Positions 46,090 through 53,966 of a stretch of 64,000 bases of DNA are shown here, piece by piece. Each line of letters begins with the position of its first letter. Position 1 is the first letter of the stretch. The stretch is from NCBI RefSeq assembly GCF_002806995.1, contig NZ_NIHE01000003.1:372001-436000 (forward strand), in the 5' to 3' direction. This stretch comes from Confluentibacter lentus (lineage in GTDB: Bacteria; Bacteroidota; Bacteroidia; Flavobacteriales; Flavobacteriaceae). The translations under genes were made by a program, and so were the position numbers. The notes below the pieces were generated by a model. That model ran no database searches, was not told where the DNA came from, and saw only the letters and a program-made list of their open reading frames with translations.

Positions 46090-46097
46090 CAAAGATA
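46090..46097 (-). promoter_or_regulatory. Candidate -7 box TATCTTTG for the 45347 gene
   Basis: On the minus strand TATCTTTG fits TAnnTTTG exactly, about 60 bp before the start codon at 46030. No TTG element is evident at -33. The rest of the 46031-46324 gap shows no gene. Confidence 0.45.
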
Positions 46098-46324
46098 TTT
46101 CTTTATTTTAAACCTTTAACTAAGTACATGGCTTTTTGCATTGTTTTAACACAAAAACCATTCCTAAACGTATTTTGAGCATAAATTGACCCTATTTCAT
46201 GACTTATAGCCCTACTCTATTCTTAATCTTGTGTTAATTTATTATTATGTTATACATAGTACTGTAACAAATTTGATTTGCTGTCGTCTATATGGTATAA
46301 ATCAATTTAATAAAACAAAAAATC

Positions 46325-46411
46325 ATGAGAACTTTAAACAACAACCAAATCACAGGTCATTCAGTAAACAGCAAAAGTTATAACTGGAACAATAAGAGAC
46401 GTTACAGATAA
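46325..46411 (+). CDS. Small ORF 1 (28 residues), Asn/Arg-rich
   Basis: A short frame starting MRTLNNNQITG and ending WNNKRRYR, followed by TAA. An A-rich leader of the kind used by nearby genes precedes its ATG. The last codons and stop lie in a perfect 12-bp hairpin (46394-46423). It may be a small protein, or a leader peptide whose translation affects the hairpin. It is unlike known families to my eye. Confidence is limited because short ORFs arise by chance. Confidence 0.45.
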   Translation: MRTLNNNQITGHSVNSKSYNWNNKRRYR

Positions 46412-46423
46412 GTAACGTCTCTT
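46394..46423. promoter_or_regulatory. Perfect 12-bp hairpin spanning the stop of small ORF 1
   Basis: AAGAGACGTTAC (46394-46405), loop AGATAA, GTAACGTCTCTT (46412-46423). The loop holds the TAA stop. No T-run follows on the plus strand, so it is not a standard terminator; it may be a regulatory or transcript-stabilising structure. Confidence 0.6.
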
Positions 46424-46428
46424 AAAAA

Positions 46429-46457
46429 AATCATCAATAATCATCAATAATCAAAAA
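46429..46457 (+). repeat. Short direct repeat (10-mer ATCATCAATA x2) before small ORF 2
   Basis: Two ATCATCAATA copies then ATCAAAAA lead into the ATG at 46458. It is a small tandem repeat next to a start codon, like the heptads but with 10-bp period. Confidence 0.55.
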
Positions 46458-46592
46458 ATGAACACATACATAAAAATTTCAAGACACACTGATAACATTA
46501 CACAAGAAATCGTGTCATTTTACAGAAAAAGCAATTCTTTTGAACACAATAAGGACTGTATTTGGAAAGGTGCTAGACCCTACACCTATTAA
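46458..46592 (+). CDS. Small ORF 2 (44 residues)
   Basis: A frame starting MNTYIKISRHTDNITQEI and ending WKGARPYTY, then TAA. The start has an A-rich leader. The sequence is mixed polar with no transmembrane segment. It lies between small ORF 1 and the exbD-like gene, in the same direction, so the three may share a transcript. Function is unknown. Confidence 0.4.
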   Translation: MNTYIKISRHTDNITQEIVSFYRKSNSFEHNKDCIWKGARPYTY

Positions 46593-46656
46593 TAAGAAGT
46601 AAATCTGGTATTGTTTTTGTGATTTAAGCTTTTATTAACATCTAAACTTTAACATC

Positions 46657-47214
46657 ATGAGACATTCAAAATCAGCACCAGAAGTAAATGCAGGTTCTAT
46701 GGCAGACATTGCATTCCTTTTACTTATGTTTTTTCTTGTAACATCGGCCATCCCAAAAGATAACGGATTTAATAGAAAATTACCTAGTGAATGTCCGCCA
46801 AATGAAGATTGCTCTAAAGAAATTAACGATAGAAATATACTGCGCTTAGCTATTAATAGCAATGATGGGATTATGGTAAATAATGAGATTGTTTCCATTT
46901 CAGACCTCAAAGACATTACCAAAAAATTTGTTGATAATAATGGCGACGGCACTTGTGACTATTGCCAAGGTGAAAAATCAGCATCATCTTCGGATCATCC
47001 AAAAAAAGCAGTGCTTTCGCTTCAAGCAGGAAAACAATCATCTTACAATCAGTTTATTGCTGTACAAGATGAATTAACAAAGGCATATTACGAACTTAGA
47101 AATGATTATACCAATAAGATTCTAAAGAAACCTTCAGATGAATTATCCGAAAACGAGATAAAAAAATTAAAAGAAGCCTATCCTTTTGTATTATCTGAAA
47201 CAGAAACTAAGTAG
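46657..47214 (+). CDS. Orphan ExbD/TolR family biopolymer transport protein
   Basis: 185 residues. One N-terminal transmembrane helix with the proton-path Asp of the ExbD family (GSMADIAFLLLMFFLVT, residues 14-30, Asp17). A periplasmic domain follows with an unusual Cys pair (CDYCQ near 108) and a SASSSDHPKK linker. ExbD normally works with ExbB and TonB, but neither is adjacent. The C-terminal charged helix (about 155-180) is longer than in E. coli ExbD. Confidence 0.85.
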   Translation: MRHSKSAPEVNAGSMADIAFLLLMFFLVTSAIPKDNGFNRKLPSECPPNEDCSKEINDRNILRLAINSNDGIMVNNEIVSISDLKDITKKFVDNNGDGTCDYCQGEKSASSSDHPKKAVLSLQAGKQSSYNQFIAVQDELTKAYYELRNDYTNKILKKPSDELSENEIKKLKEAYPFVLSETETK

Positions 47215-47238
47215 CGCTTATCTGCAATAGAAAAAACA

Positions 47239-47709
47239 TTAAGGCTCTTCCTTTTCAATTTTTTTAAGAACGCCATAAGAAATGGACACCTTTTTTCTGC
47301 CCCATTCCCTAGCCGCTTTCACATCAAGACCCATATAAATATCTATGCGGTTTCTCCAACGTGAATGCATGCGATCTTTTACAAAATAAATGCTATCTAT
47401 ACCTTCAATTTTAACGGGGGTATTGTGTTTTAATCCTTTTCTAAATAAATCATTTGACACTGCAATATAGCTTAACCCTGGTTTTAAACTATCGCCAAAA
47501 GCAGTAATATGAGGATTGGAATCCGTTTGATGGCGCGTTGAATTATAGGCTGAAGCCGTTACTTTAATCTGGTGCCATTCATACTTGTCATCAACACGTA
47601 CTTCCTTGCAACTACTCAATAACAAGGCAAATAAAATAATGTTGACCTTCAAAATATTGGCTATATTTTGTGTTTCAGTATCTCTTTTAAATCGTATCAT
47701 ATCTATCAT
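47239..47709 (-). CDS. Lipoprotein with 3D (Asp-Asp-Asp) domain
   Basis: 156 residues from the ATG at 47709; the in-frame codon at 47748 is TTG and not used, and the ATG at 47700 is an alternative. The lipobox LLLSSC lies after a hydrophobic stretch. The mature part has TASAYNSTRHQTD, ITAFGDSLKPGL, and VKDRMHSRWRNRIDIYMG, in which the 3D-domain (RlpA/MltA-like double-psi barrel) Asp residues can be placed. This domain occurs in peptidoglycan-modifying enzymes; a cell-wall role is likely. Confidence 0.75.
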   Translation of the reverse strand: MIDMIRFKRDTETQNIANILKVNIILFALLLSSCKEVRVDDKYEWHQIKVTASAYNSTRHQTDSNPHITAFGDSLKPGLSYIAVSNDLFRKGLKHNTPVKIEGIDSIYFVKDRMHSRWRNRIDIYMGLDVKAAREWGRKKVSISYGVLKKIEKEEP

Positions 47710-47829
47710 GTGAGTGATTGGATTTATATGAATATGTCCTCTTTTCAAAGTTCATCAAATATAGAATAATTAGAGGATACCTTATAATTAATGCCTTGAA
47801 AAGCTATAGAAAGTCTTTGTAATGTTTTG

Positions 47830-47837
47830 TACATTTG
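47830..47837 (+). promoter_or_regulatory. Candidate -7 box TACATTTG for the oxygenase gene
   Basis: It exactly fits TAnnTTTG, 24 bp before the start codon at 47862. No -33 TTG lies at 17-23 bp upstream. Confidence 0.45.
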
Positions 47838-47861
47838 TAGTAATCGCAAAAAATATTCCTG

Positions 47862-48812
47862 ATGAAGTTAGTTCCAAGTGTAGATTTAAATGATTTTATT
47901 TCTGGAGACCCCATAAAAAAACAAAAATTCGTAGATGAGATTGGTAAAGCCTATGAAGATATTGGCTTTGTTGCACTAAAAGGTCACTTTTTAGACGACA
48001 CTTTGGTTGAAAATCTGTATGCTGAAGTGAAGAATTTTTTCAGTTTACCTTTAGAAACTAAACAGAAATACGAAATCCCGGGTATTGGTGGGCAACGTGG
48101 TTATGTGTCCTTTGGAAAAGAAAGCGCCAAAGGTAAAAAAGAAGGCGATTTAAAAGAATTTTGGCATTTCGGACAATATGTTGAAAATGATGCCAAGCGA
48201 GAAGCAGAATATCCTAAAAATGTGATTGTTGAAGAATTACCCGAATTCAACAAAATAGGCAAAGAAGCCTATAAAATGTTGGAGAAAACAGCCAAATATG
48301 TATTACGCGCTTTGGCTTTACATTTGAATTTGGAGGAAACCTACTTCGACCATTACATACACAACGGAAATTCCATTTTACGTCCCATTCATTATCCGCC
48401 CATTACATCCGAACCAAAAGAAGCCGTTCGTGCCGCAGCACATGGAGACATTAATTTAATAACCCTTTTAATGGGCGCTCAAGGGCGTGGTTTACAAGTT
48501 CAAAACCATAAAGGTGAATGGATTGATGCCATTGCAGAACCTGATGAATTAATGATTAATGTAGGCGATATGCTTTCCAGACATACCAATAATAAACTAA
48601 AATCAACGATTCACCGCGTGATAAATCCTCCCAGAGAACTTTGGGGAACATCGAGATATTCCATTCCATTTTTCATGCACCCAATCAGCGAAATGAAGTT
48701 AAATGTTTTAGAAAGTTGTATTGATGACACTAATCCGAAACAGTTTGATGATATTACAGCTGGTGAATTTTTAACAGAACGTTTGATAGAACTTGGCTTG
48801 ATTAAAAAATAA
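47862..48812 (+). CDS. 2OG-Fe(II) oxygenase, isopenicillin N synthase family
   Basis: 316 residues. The N-terminal DIOX_N region (IGKAYEDIGFVALKGHFLDD, ETKQKYEIPG) is followed by the DSBH core. The iron ligands are visible: AAHGDINLITLLMG (His-x-Asp) and KSTIHRVINPP (distal His), plus SRYSIPFFMHP with the 2-oxoglutarate Arg. Homologues are often called flavonol synthase-like; the bacterial substrate is unknown. A TACATTTG box lies upstream. Confidence 0.9.
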   Translation: MKLVPSVDLNDFISGDPIKKQKFVDEIGKAYEDIGFVALKGHFLDDTLVENLYAEVKNFFSLPLETKQKYEIPGIGGQRGYVSFGKESAKGKKEGDLKEFWHFGQYVENDAKREAEYPKNVIVEELPEFNKIGKEAYKMLEKTAKYVLRALALHLNLEETYFDHYIHNGNSILRPIHYPPITSEPKEAVRAAAHGDINLITLLMGAQGRGLQVQNHKGEWIDAIAEPDELMINVGDMLSRHTNNKLKSTIHRVINPPRELWGTSRYSIPFFMHPISEMKLNVLESCIDDTNPKQFDDITAGEFLTERLIELGLIKK

Positions 48813-48830
48813 AGCATATTACATTATAAA

Positions 48831-49160
48831 ATGGATTTAAAAGACCAACTAAAAAATTTATTTCCAGACCATACACCAGAACCTTCTGATGAAAACAATT
48901 TAGAGGAACAGGGCATTTGGATGCAAGATGACCCCATTATTTGCAAATACGAAAAACGAAAAGGCAAACCCATCACCATATTGGAAGGCTACACAGGTGC
49001 TACGGAAGATTTCAAACTATTGGCAAAAGAGATAAAAACGACCTTGAGCGTTGGAGGAAGTTTTAAAGATGATAAAATCATTATTCAAGGTGACTATAGA
49101 GATAAGATCATGCAAATACTTAAAAAAAAAGGATTTAAGGTAAAACGCGTTGGAGGCTGA
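48831..49160 (+). CDS. SUI1/eIF1-like translation factor (YciH family)
   Basis: 109 residues. Seen: CKYEKRKGKPITILEGYTGA in the N-terminal half of the fold, and SVGGSFKDDKIIIQGDYRDK, the eIF1/YciH core. Bacterial YciH influences start-codon selection and initiation fidelity in vitro. It lies 18 bp after the oxygenase gene and 3 bp before the DUF1835 gene. Confidence 0.92.
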   Translation: MDLKDQLKNLFPDHTPEPSDENNLEEQGIWMQDDPIICKYEKRKGKPITILEGYTGATEDFKLLAKEIKTTLSVGGSFKDDKIIIQGDYRDKIMQILKKKGFKVKRVGG

Positions 49161-49163
49161 TCT

Positions 49164-50105
49164 ATGGATATAAAAACGCTTCATATTACGAATGGAAATC
49201 ATTTAACAAGGCAACTTTTAGAGTTGGATTTTGCAGGAGACATGCTTACTTGGGAAGAAATGCTCTGTGAAGGCCCGACTTTTTTTGATATAGATTCTGA
49301 AGCTTTTTTTAAAACCCGAAAAGCTTTTTTTGCTTCTGTTTATCAGCTGGAATTAGATGTACACACATTTAAAAATGAGTTGAAGAAATTAAATCGGAAA
49401 GAACCATATTCCGAAATCATCCTTTGGTTTGAATATGATTTGTTTTGTCATATCAACATGATTGCCGTCATAAGTTTAATGCAGCAAAAAAGAATAGATT
49501 TGCCTGTATATCTTGTCTGTAGCGGCAGAATTCAAGGAAATAAAAATCTAGTTGGATTATCCGAACTGTCTTCATCGCAACTAATAAAACATTATGAAGA
49601 TCGTGTTTTGCTCAGTCAAGATGATATAAAACTGGCTATGTCGCTTTGGCAAATTTACTGTGGTAATGACCACAATTTATTCAAACCATTTATTGTTAAA
49701 AGTTCTTCGTTTATCTATTTGAGCAACTGTTTAAAAGCTCATTTAGAGCGATTTCCCGATTCTAAAAGCGGATTGAACATCTTGGAAAAAAACATTCTTG
49801 AATTAGTAAAAAACAACACTATAAAATCGGAGCACCATTTATTAGGTTATGCCCTTAACTACCAAGGATATTATGGATTTGGGGACATGCAATTGCTGCG
49901 AATTATTGATAAACTTTCCATATTCTTTACTATAGACACTTCTGGTTATAAATTAAATAGAAAAGGGCACGAAGCCTTATTAGGTCAGCATAATTTTTAT
50001 TCGGAAATGAAAAACACCATGTTTTATGGTGGGGTAAGCAACGCCGATTTTCAATTCAGCAAAACACATAATAAACTCATAAAAACGCCAAGCAATGCCT
50101 ATTAA
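49164..50105 (+). CDS. DUF1835 domain protein
   Basis: 313 residues. DUF1835 features at the N-terminus: LHITNGNHLTRQLLELDFAG, and DMLTWEEMLCEGPTFFD near 29-45. SEIILWFEYDLFCHINMIAVI is also seen. The family is linked to unknown enzymatic or regulatory roles, with no proven activity. It overlaps the nucleoside phosphorylase gene by 11 bases and follows SUI1 with a 3-base gap, so a tightly coupled operon is likely. Confidence 0.8.
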   Translation: MDIKTLHITNGNHLTRQLLELDFAGDMLTWEEMLCEGPTFFDIDSEAFFKTRKAFFASVYQLELDVHTFKNELKKLNRKEPYSEIILWFEYDLFCHINMIAVISLMQQKRIDLPVYLVCSGRIQGNKNLVGLSELSSSQLIKHYEDRVLLSQDDIKLAMSLWQIYCGNDHNLFKPFIVKSSSFIYLSNCLKAHLERFPDSKSGLNILEKNILELVKNNTIKSEHHLLGYALNYQGYYGFGDMQLLRIIDKLSIFFTIDTSGYKLNRKGHEALLGQHNFYSEMKNTMFYGGVSNADFQFSKTHNKLIKTPSNAY

Positions 50106-50958
50106 AGCATCGGAACTTATTCTGAATCCAGATGGTAGCATCTATCATTTAAACTTAAAACCAGAACATATTGGCAATACCATCATTTTTGTGGGTGATC
50201 CAGATCGGGTTGAAAAAGTAACCGAACATTTTGATATTATTGATTTCGAAACACAAAAAAGGGAATTTAAAACACAAACTGGGACTTACAAAGGCAAGCG
50301 TATATCCGTAATTTCAACAGGTGTTGGTCCTGATAATATAGATATTGTAATGAACGAATTGGATGCCTTGGTCAACATCGATTTTACGACCCGAAAAGCA
50401 AAAGACACCCTAACAAGTCTGGATATTATTAGAATTGGCACCTCTGGCTCGCTTCAAAAAGATATTCCTGTGGATTCCATGTTGATGAGCACCCATGCCT
50501 TAGATATTAATGGCATGTTGCATTCCTATAAAGTAGATACTATTGCGAATCCAGATATTGAAAACGCCTTTATAAAACATACCAATTGGAGCGAAAACAA
50601 AGCAAAACCTATTGTAATAAAAGGAAGTGATGTGTTAAAAAAAAGATTCGATAGCTCCATAATTCATAGAGGTTTAACGGCTACCGCTGGCGGATTTTAT
50701 GGGCCACAAGGACGGATTTTACGTTTAGAAATTCAAGATACCGCATTAAATAATAAATTGGACTCTTTTAATTTTAACGGTATTAAAATCACAAATCTTG
50801 AAATGGAAACGTCTGCTATTTATGGCCTTTCTAAGTTATTAGGGCATCATGCTATATCCTTAAATGCCATCATTGCCAACAGACCTTATGGTGCTTTTAG
50901 CAAAGACCCATACAAGATTGTTGATGATTTAATTGTTTATGCTTTAGAACGTATTTAA
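50095..50958 (+). CDS. Nucleoside phosphorylase (uridine phosphorylase-like)
   Basis: 287 residues. Seen: IIFVGDPDRVEKVTEHFD (phosphate-binding region), VISTGVGPDNIDIVMNELDA, IRIGTSGSLQKDIPVDSM, and NLEMETSAIYGLSKLLGHHA (Glu of the ribose site). Phosphorolysis of a pyrimidine or purine nucleoside is expected. The start codon lies inside the DUF1835 gene. Confidence 0.87.
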   Translation: MPIKASELILNPDGSIYHLNLKPEHIGNTIIFVGDPDRVEKVTEHFDIIDFETQKREFKTQTGTYKGKRISVISTGVGPDNIDIVMNELDALVNIDFTTRKAKDTLTSLDIIRIGTSGSLQKDIPVDSMLMSTHALDINGMLHSYKVDTIANPDIENAFIKHTNWSENKAKPIVIKGSDVLKKRFDSSIIHRGLTATAGGFYGPQGRILRLEIQDTALNNKLDSFNFNGIKITNLEMETSAIYGLSKLLGHHAISLNAIIANRPYGAFSKDPYKIVDDLIVYALERI

Positions 50959-51022
50959 ATCAATTCATTACATTTTACACATAAACTACTGTTAAAATCC
51001 AATGATAAACTTCGAGAATAAT

Positions 51023-51030
51023 TAATTTTG
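51023..51030 (+). promoter_or_regulatory. Candidate -7 box TAATTTTG for the TlpA-like gene
   Basis: It fits TAnnTTTG and lies 15 bp before the start codon, implying a short leader. The -33 element is unclear. Confidence 0.45.
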
Positions 51031-51045
51031 AAAAAAAAATTATAA

Positions 51046-52086
51046 ATGAGAACACTTTTAATTTTATTCAGCGCATTCGCCTTATTAATTTCCTGCAAAG
51101 AAGAACCAAAAGATTATGTGACATTTTCAGGACAGATAACCAATAAAAATAGTGATTCATTAGTAATCCGATCTCGATATAGCCCTTATTCCAAAATCAT
51201 CCGTGTTAATGGAGATGGTACATTTAGTGATACCCTAAAAGTAGAAACAGGGCTTTATAATTTGTACGATGGCAACGAATCCACCAATTTGTTTTTAAAG
51301 AATGGATTCGAATTAACTTTAACCTTTAATACGGCTGAGTTTGATGAATCTATCACCTATTCTGGAAATGGTGCTGAACATAGCAATTTTATAGCTAAAG
51401 AATATTTACTCCAAGAAAAGCTTTTGAATTTAGATGAATTAATTGATTTAGATTCTGCTCAAATGGAAAACAGGTTTTTAGAGATAAAAAATGAATTGTT
51501 AACTTATTACAATTCAAATAAGGCTATAGATACAATCATTACAAGCAAATATATCAATGATGTGGAGCCTATGCTAAAACCTTATAAAATCTATTTAGCT
51601 GACGCTATTGTTTTAAGAACAAATTTTCCTAAGGGAGCACCTTCTCCAAGCTTTGAAGATTATGAAAACTATAATGGTCGTAAAACATCTTTATCAGATT
51701 TAAAGGGAAAATATGTTTATGTAGATGTTTGGGCAACTTGGTGTGGCCCTTGTAAAGTTGAAATACCATCATTAAAAAAATTAGAAAAAGACTATCACAA
51801 TAAAAATATTCAGTTTGTAAGCATATCAATTGATGATGATCAAACCCACCAAGGCTCGTGGGAGAAAGCTAAAGCAAGTTGGAAAGCCATGGTCGCGGAT
51901 AAAGATTTGGGCGGCATTCAAATCTTCGCTCCAAATGGCTGGCAATCAGATTTTGTTAGGGATTATAAAATAAATGGCATTCCCCGATTCATTTTGATAG
52001 ATCCAAACGGTAATATCGTTAGTGCTGATGCGCCTAGGCCTTCCGACCCTAAATTGTTGGAATTGTTTAATGAATTAAGTATTTAG
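51046..52086 (+). CDS. Lipoprotein with TlpA-like thioredoxin domain
   Basis: 346 residues. The signal peptide ends at the lipobox LLISC (Cys17). A beta-rich N-terminal part (about 20-190, DUF4369-like) leads to the thioredoxin fold (about 190-346) with YVDVWATWCGPCKVEIPSL, the CxxC active site, and a cis-Pro region NGIPRFILIDP. It acts as a periplasmic thiol-disulphide reductase, perhaps in cytochrome c maturation. The 3' end overlaps the convergent nnr gene by 12 bases. Confidence 0.88.
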   Translation: MRTLLILFSAFALLISCKEEPKDYVTFSGQITNKNSDSLVIRSRYSPYSKIIRVNGDGTFSDTLKVETGLYNLYDGNESTNLFLKNGFELTLTFNTAEFDESITYSGNGAEHSNFIAKEYLLQEKLLNLDELIDLDSAQMENRFLEIKNELLTYYNSNKAIDTIITSKYINDVEPMLKPYKIYLADAIVLRTNFPKGAPSPSFEDYENYNGRKTSLSDLKGKYVYVDVWATWCGPCKVEIPSLKKLEKDYHNKNIQFVSISIDDDQTHQGSWEKAKASWKAMVADKDLGGIQIFAPNGWQSDFVRDYKINGIPRFILIDPNGNIVSADAPRPSDPKLLELFNELSI

Positions 52087-53628
52087 CGATTTATTATCGT
52101 CTTGAATAGGTGGTTCCGATTGTTTAAACAAATCTAAATAAGCAGCTCCCAAATAATCAATAATGTGGCTGGCTATCAAACTTTGATAGCCATAATCTTC
52201 AACGGCTATATCGGCTGATTTTCCATGCAAATACACGCCAAAAACAGTTGCTATTAATGGGTTGTATCCTTGCGAAATCAAGCCTGTTATGATACCCGTT
52301 AACACATCGCCACTACCTGCAGTTGCCAAACCAGGGTTTCCCGACGTATTAACATACAATTTATCTTGATAAACGGTAATACTATGAGCCCCTTTTACAA
52401 CTAAAATAACCTCGTATTTTTTAGAAAATACTTTGGCTTTATCTAATTTATCAAAGTCATTTTTCCACTTACCCAATAGACGTTCCAATTCTTTAGGATG
52501 CGGCGTTAAAACGGTGTCTTTTGGTAATAATTTAATTAATTCTGATTTATTTGATAAAATATTAATCCCATCAGCATCTATAACCAAAGATGTTTTGTTT
52601 GTTTTTAAAAATGTTTCAAAAGCCTTAATGGTTTTTTCATTAGTCCCTATTCCCACTCCAAATCCTATCACTGTTGGGTTGATATCAAATGCAATATCCG
52701 AAATAAACCGTTCGTCTTCATCCGTTATAACCATCCCTTCTGGAAATGCCGATTGTAAAACCGGATACCCACATTTAGGAATATAACTTGTAACCAATCC
52801 CGCTCCTGCCGATAAGGCTGCTTTACTGGCTAAAACTACGGCACCTATTTTACCATAACTCCCTCCAATGATTAAGCTGTGTCCAAATTGTCCTTTATGG
52901 GAAAACTTATCTCTTGGCATATACATACTCAACACTTCAGGTTTTCCTATTAAATCGGCTTCCGTAGTAGTCGTAAATAAAAATTCCCTATCCAAGCCAA
53001 TATCCAAAACTTCCCATTGCTCCGTATATTTTGCGGTTTCAGGCAAAAAAAACACCAATTTAGGTGAAGCAAAACTTAAAGTATAACCAGCCCAAACCAC
53101 CCCATGGTCATCGGTAGGAACTTTATCGGTACGTAATCCTGAAGGAATGTCAATGGATAATGTAAAAGCTTTGCTTATTTTTAAGTGTTGAAATAGGGCT
53201 TTTACCCAATCGTCTATAGGACGATTTAATCCAATGCCAAAGATGGCATCAACTATAATATCATTTGGATGTATCTCTGGAAAATCTTCAATATCATTCA
53301 GTAATATAGGCCATTTTTTAGTGATGCTTTTTATCCTATCGTAGTTAACCAAAAAATCTTTTGAGCGTTTATCACTATAATTAACGATGTAAACATTAAC
53401 GTGATAACCATCTAGTATTAAGTGCCTAGCTAAAACCAACCCATCACCTCCATTATTTCCAATCCCACAAAACACATGAATGGGTACTTGCGCCCCTTGC
53501 ATACGCAAATGCATCCAATTAAAAATCTGCGTCCCTGCCCGTTCCATCAAATCGGTTGAAGATATGCTCTGACGTTCTATTGTTAGTTTATCAGCTTGAT
53601 AAATTTGTTCTTTCGAGAAAATTTTCAT
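52075..53628 (-). CDS. nnr: Bifunctional NAD(P)H-hydrate epimerase / dehydratase
   Basis: 517 residues. The N-terminal YjeF/NnrE domain (about 1-210) has VFCGIGNNGGDGLVLARHL, the epimerase signature. The C-terminal ribokinase-like NnrD domain (about 230-505) has GASYGKIGAVVLASKAAL-like sequence (GGSYGKIGAVVLASKAAL), VLTPHPKELERLL, and the GNPGLATAGSGDVLTGIITG motif. It repairs damaged NAD(P)H hydrates. Convergent overlap with the TlpA-like gene; the upstream region faces the thr leader. Confidence 0.95.
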   Translation of the reverse strand: MKIFSKEQIYQADKLTIERQSISSTDLMERAGTQIFNWMHLRMQGAQVPIHVFCGIGNNGGDGLVLARHLILDGYHVNVYIVNYSDKRSKDFLVNYDRIKSITKKWPILLNDIEDFPEIHPNDIIVDAIFGIGLNRPIDDWVKALFQHLKISKAFTLSIDIPSGLRTDKVPTDDHGVVWAGYTLSFASPKLVFFLPETAKYTEQWEVLDIGLDREFLFTTTTEADLIGKPEVLSMYMPRDKFSHKGQFGHSLIIGGSYGKIGAVVLASKAALSAGAGLVTSYIPKCGYPVLQSAFPEGMVITDEDERFISDIAFDINPTVIGFGVGIGTNEKTIKAFETFLKTNKTSLVIDADGINILSNKSELIKLLPKDTVLTPHPKELERLLGKWKNDFDKLDKAKVFSKKYEVILVVKGAHSITVYQDKLYVNTSGNPGLATAGSGDVLTGIITGLISQGYNPLIATVFGVYLHGKSADIAVEDYGYQSLIASHIIDYLGAAYLDLFKQSEPPIQDDNKSLNT

Positions 53629-53723
53629 CTTAATTCATTAAAGATTTTTTTATTTCTAAATCGTATGGATAGTATTTCTTAAAAAAAACCATTTCTGTAT
53701 AAGAATTATGCAAAAAGCATTTT

Positions 53724-53758
53724 TTTGTTTTTTTATATGTCTAAATGTAATACTTTTG
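53724..53758 (+). promoter_or_regulatory. Promoter of the thr operon
   Basis: TTTG (53724-53727), a 23-bp spacer and TACTTTTG (53751-53758) fit the Bacteroidota TTTG-N17-23-TAnnTTTG form. It lies about 20 bp before the leader peptide start. Confidence 0.65.
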
Positions 53759-53777
53759 AAATGTTTTTAAATAAAAA

Positions 53778-53885
53778 ATGATGCATTTAAACCAAAATAC
53801 ACGCATTGCTGCTTCTTCAATTAATGAAGGACACACGTCTATTTTTGTAATTGCTACAACCACTACAACCCTTTGGGGTTGCTAG
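53778..53885 (+). CDS. thrL: Threonine operon leader peptide
   Basis: 35 residues, too short for ordinary gene finding. It starts MMHLNQNTRIAASS and ends IATTTTTLWGC, with five consecutive Thr codons. The final codons form a hairpin (53866-53881). It lies between a promoter and thrA, as in E. coli thrL. Stalling of the ribosome at the Thr codons when charged tRNA-Thr is scarce would change the RNA fold and allow transcription into thrA. The mechanism is inferred by analogy; the Thr run itself is seen directly. Confidence 0.85.
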   Translation: MMHLNQNTRIAASSINEGHTSIFVIATTTTTLWGC

Positions 53886-53900
53886 TATATTTTTCTTCGG
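53866..53900 (+). promoter_or_regulatory. Attenuator hairpin in the thr leader
   Basis: CAACCC (53866-53871), loop TTTG, GGGTTG (53876-53881), followed by a T-rich stretch (53887-53897). It overlaps the last Thr codons. CTACAAC words upstream could pair with GGTTGCTAG instead, giving an alternative structure. A further hairpin, TGTAATT/AATTACA, lies at 53909-53927. Confidence 0.65.
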
Positions 53901-53966
53901 ACCATTTGTGTAATTATATCAATTACATCTTCTTAAAATATTTATTTAAACTTTAATTCATTAAAA

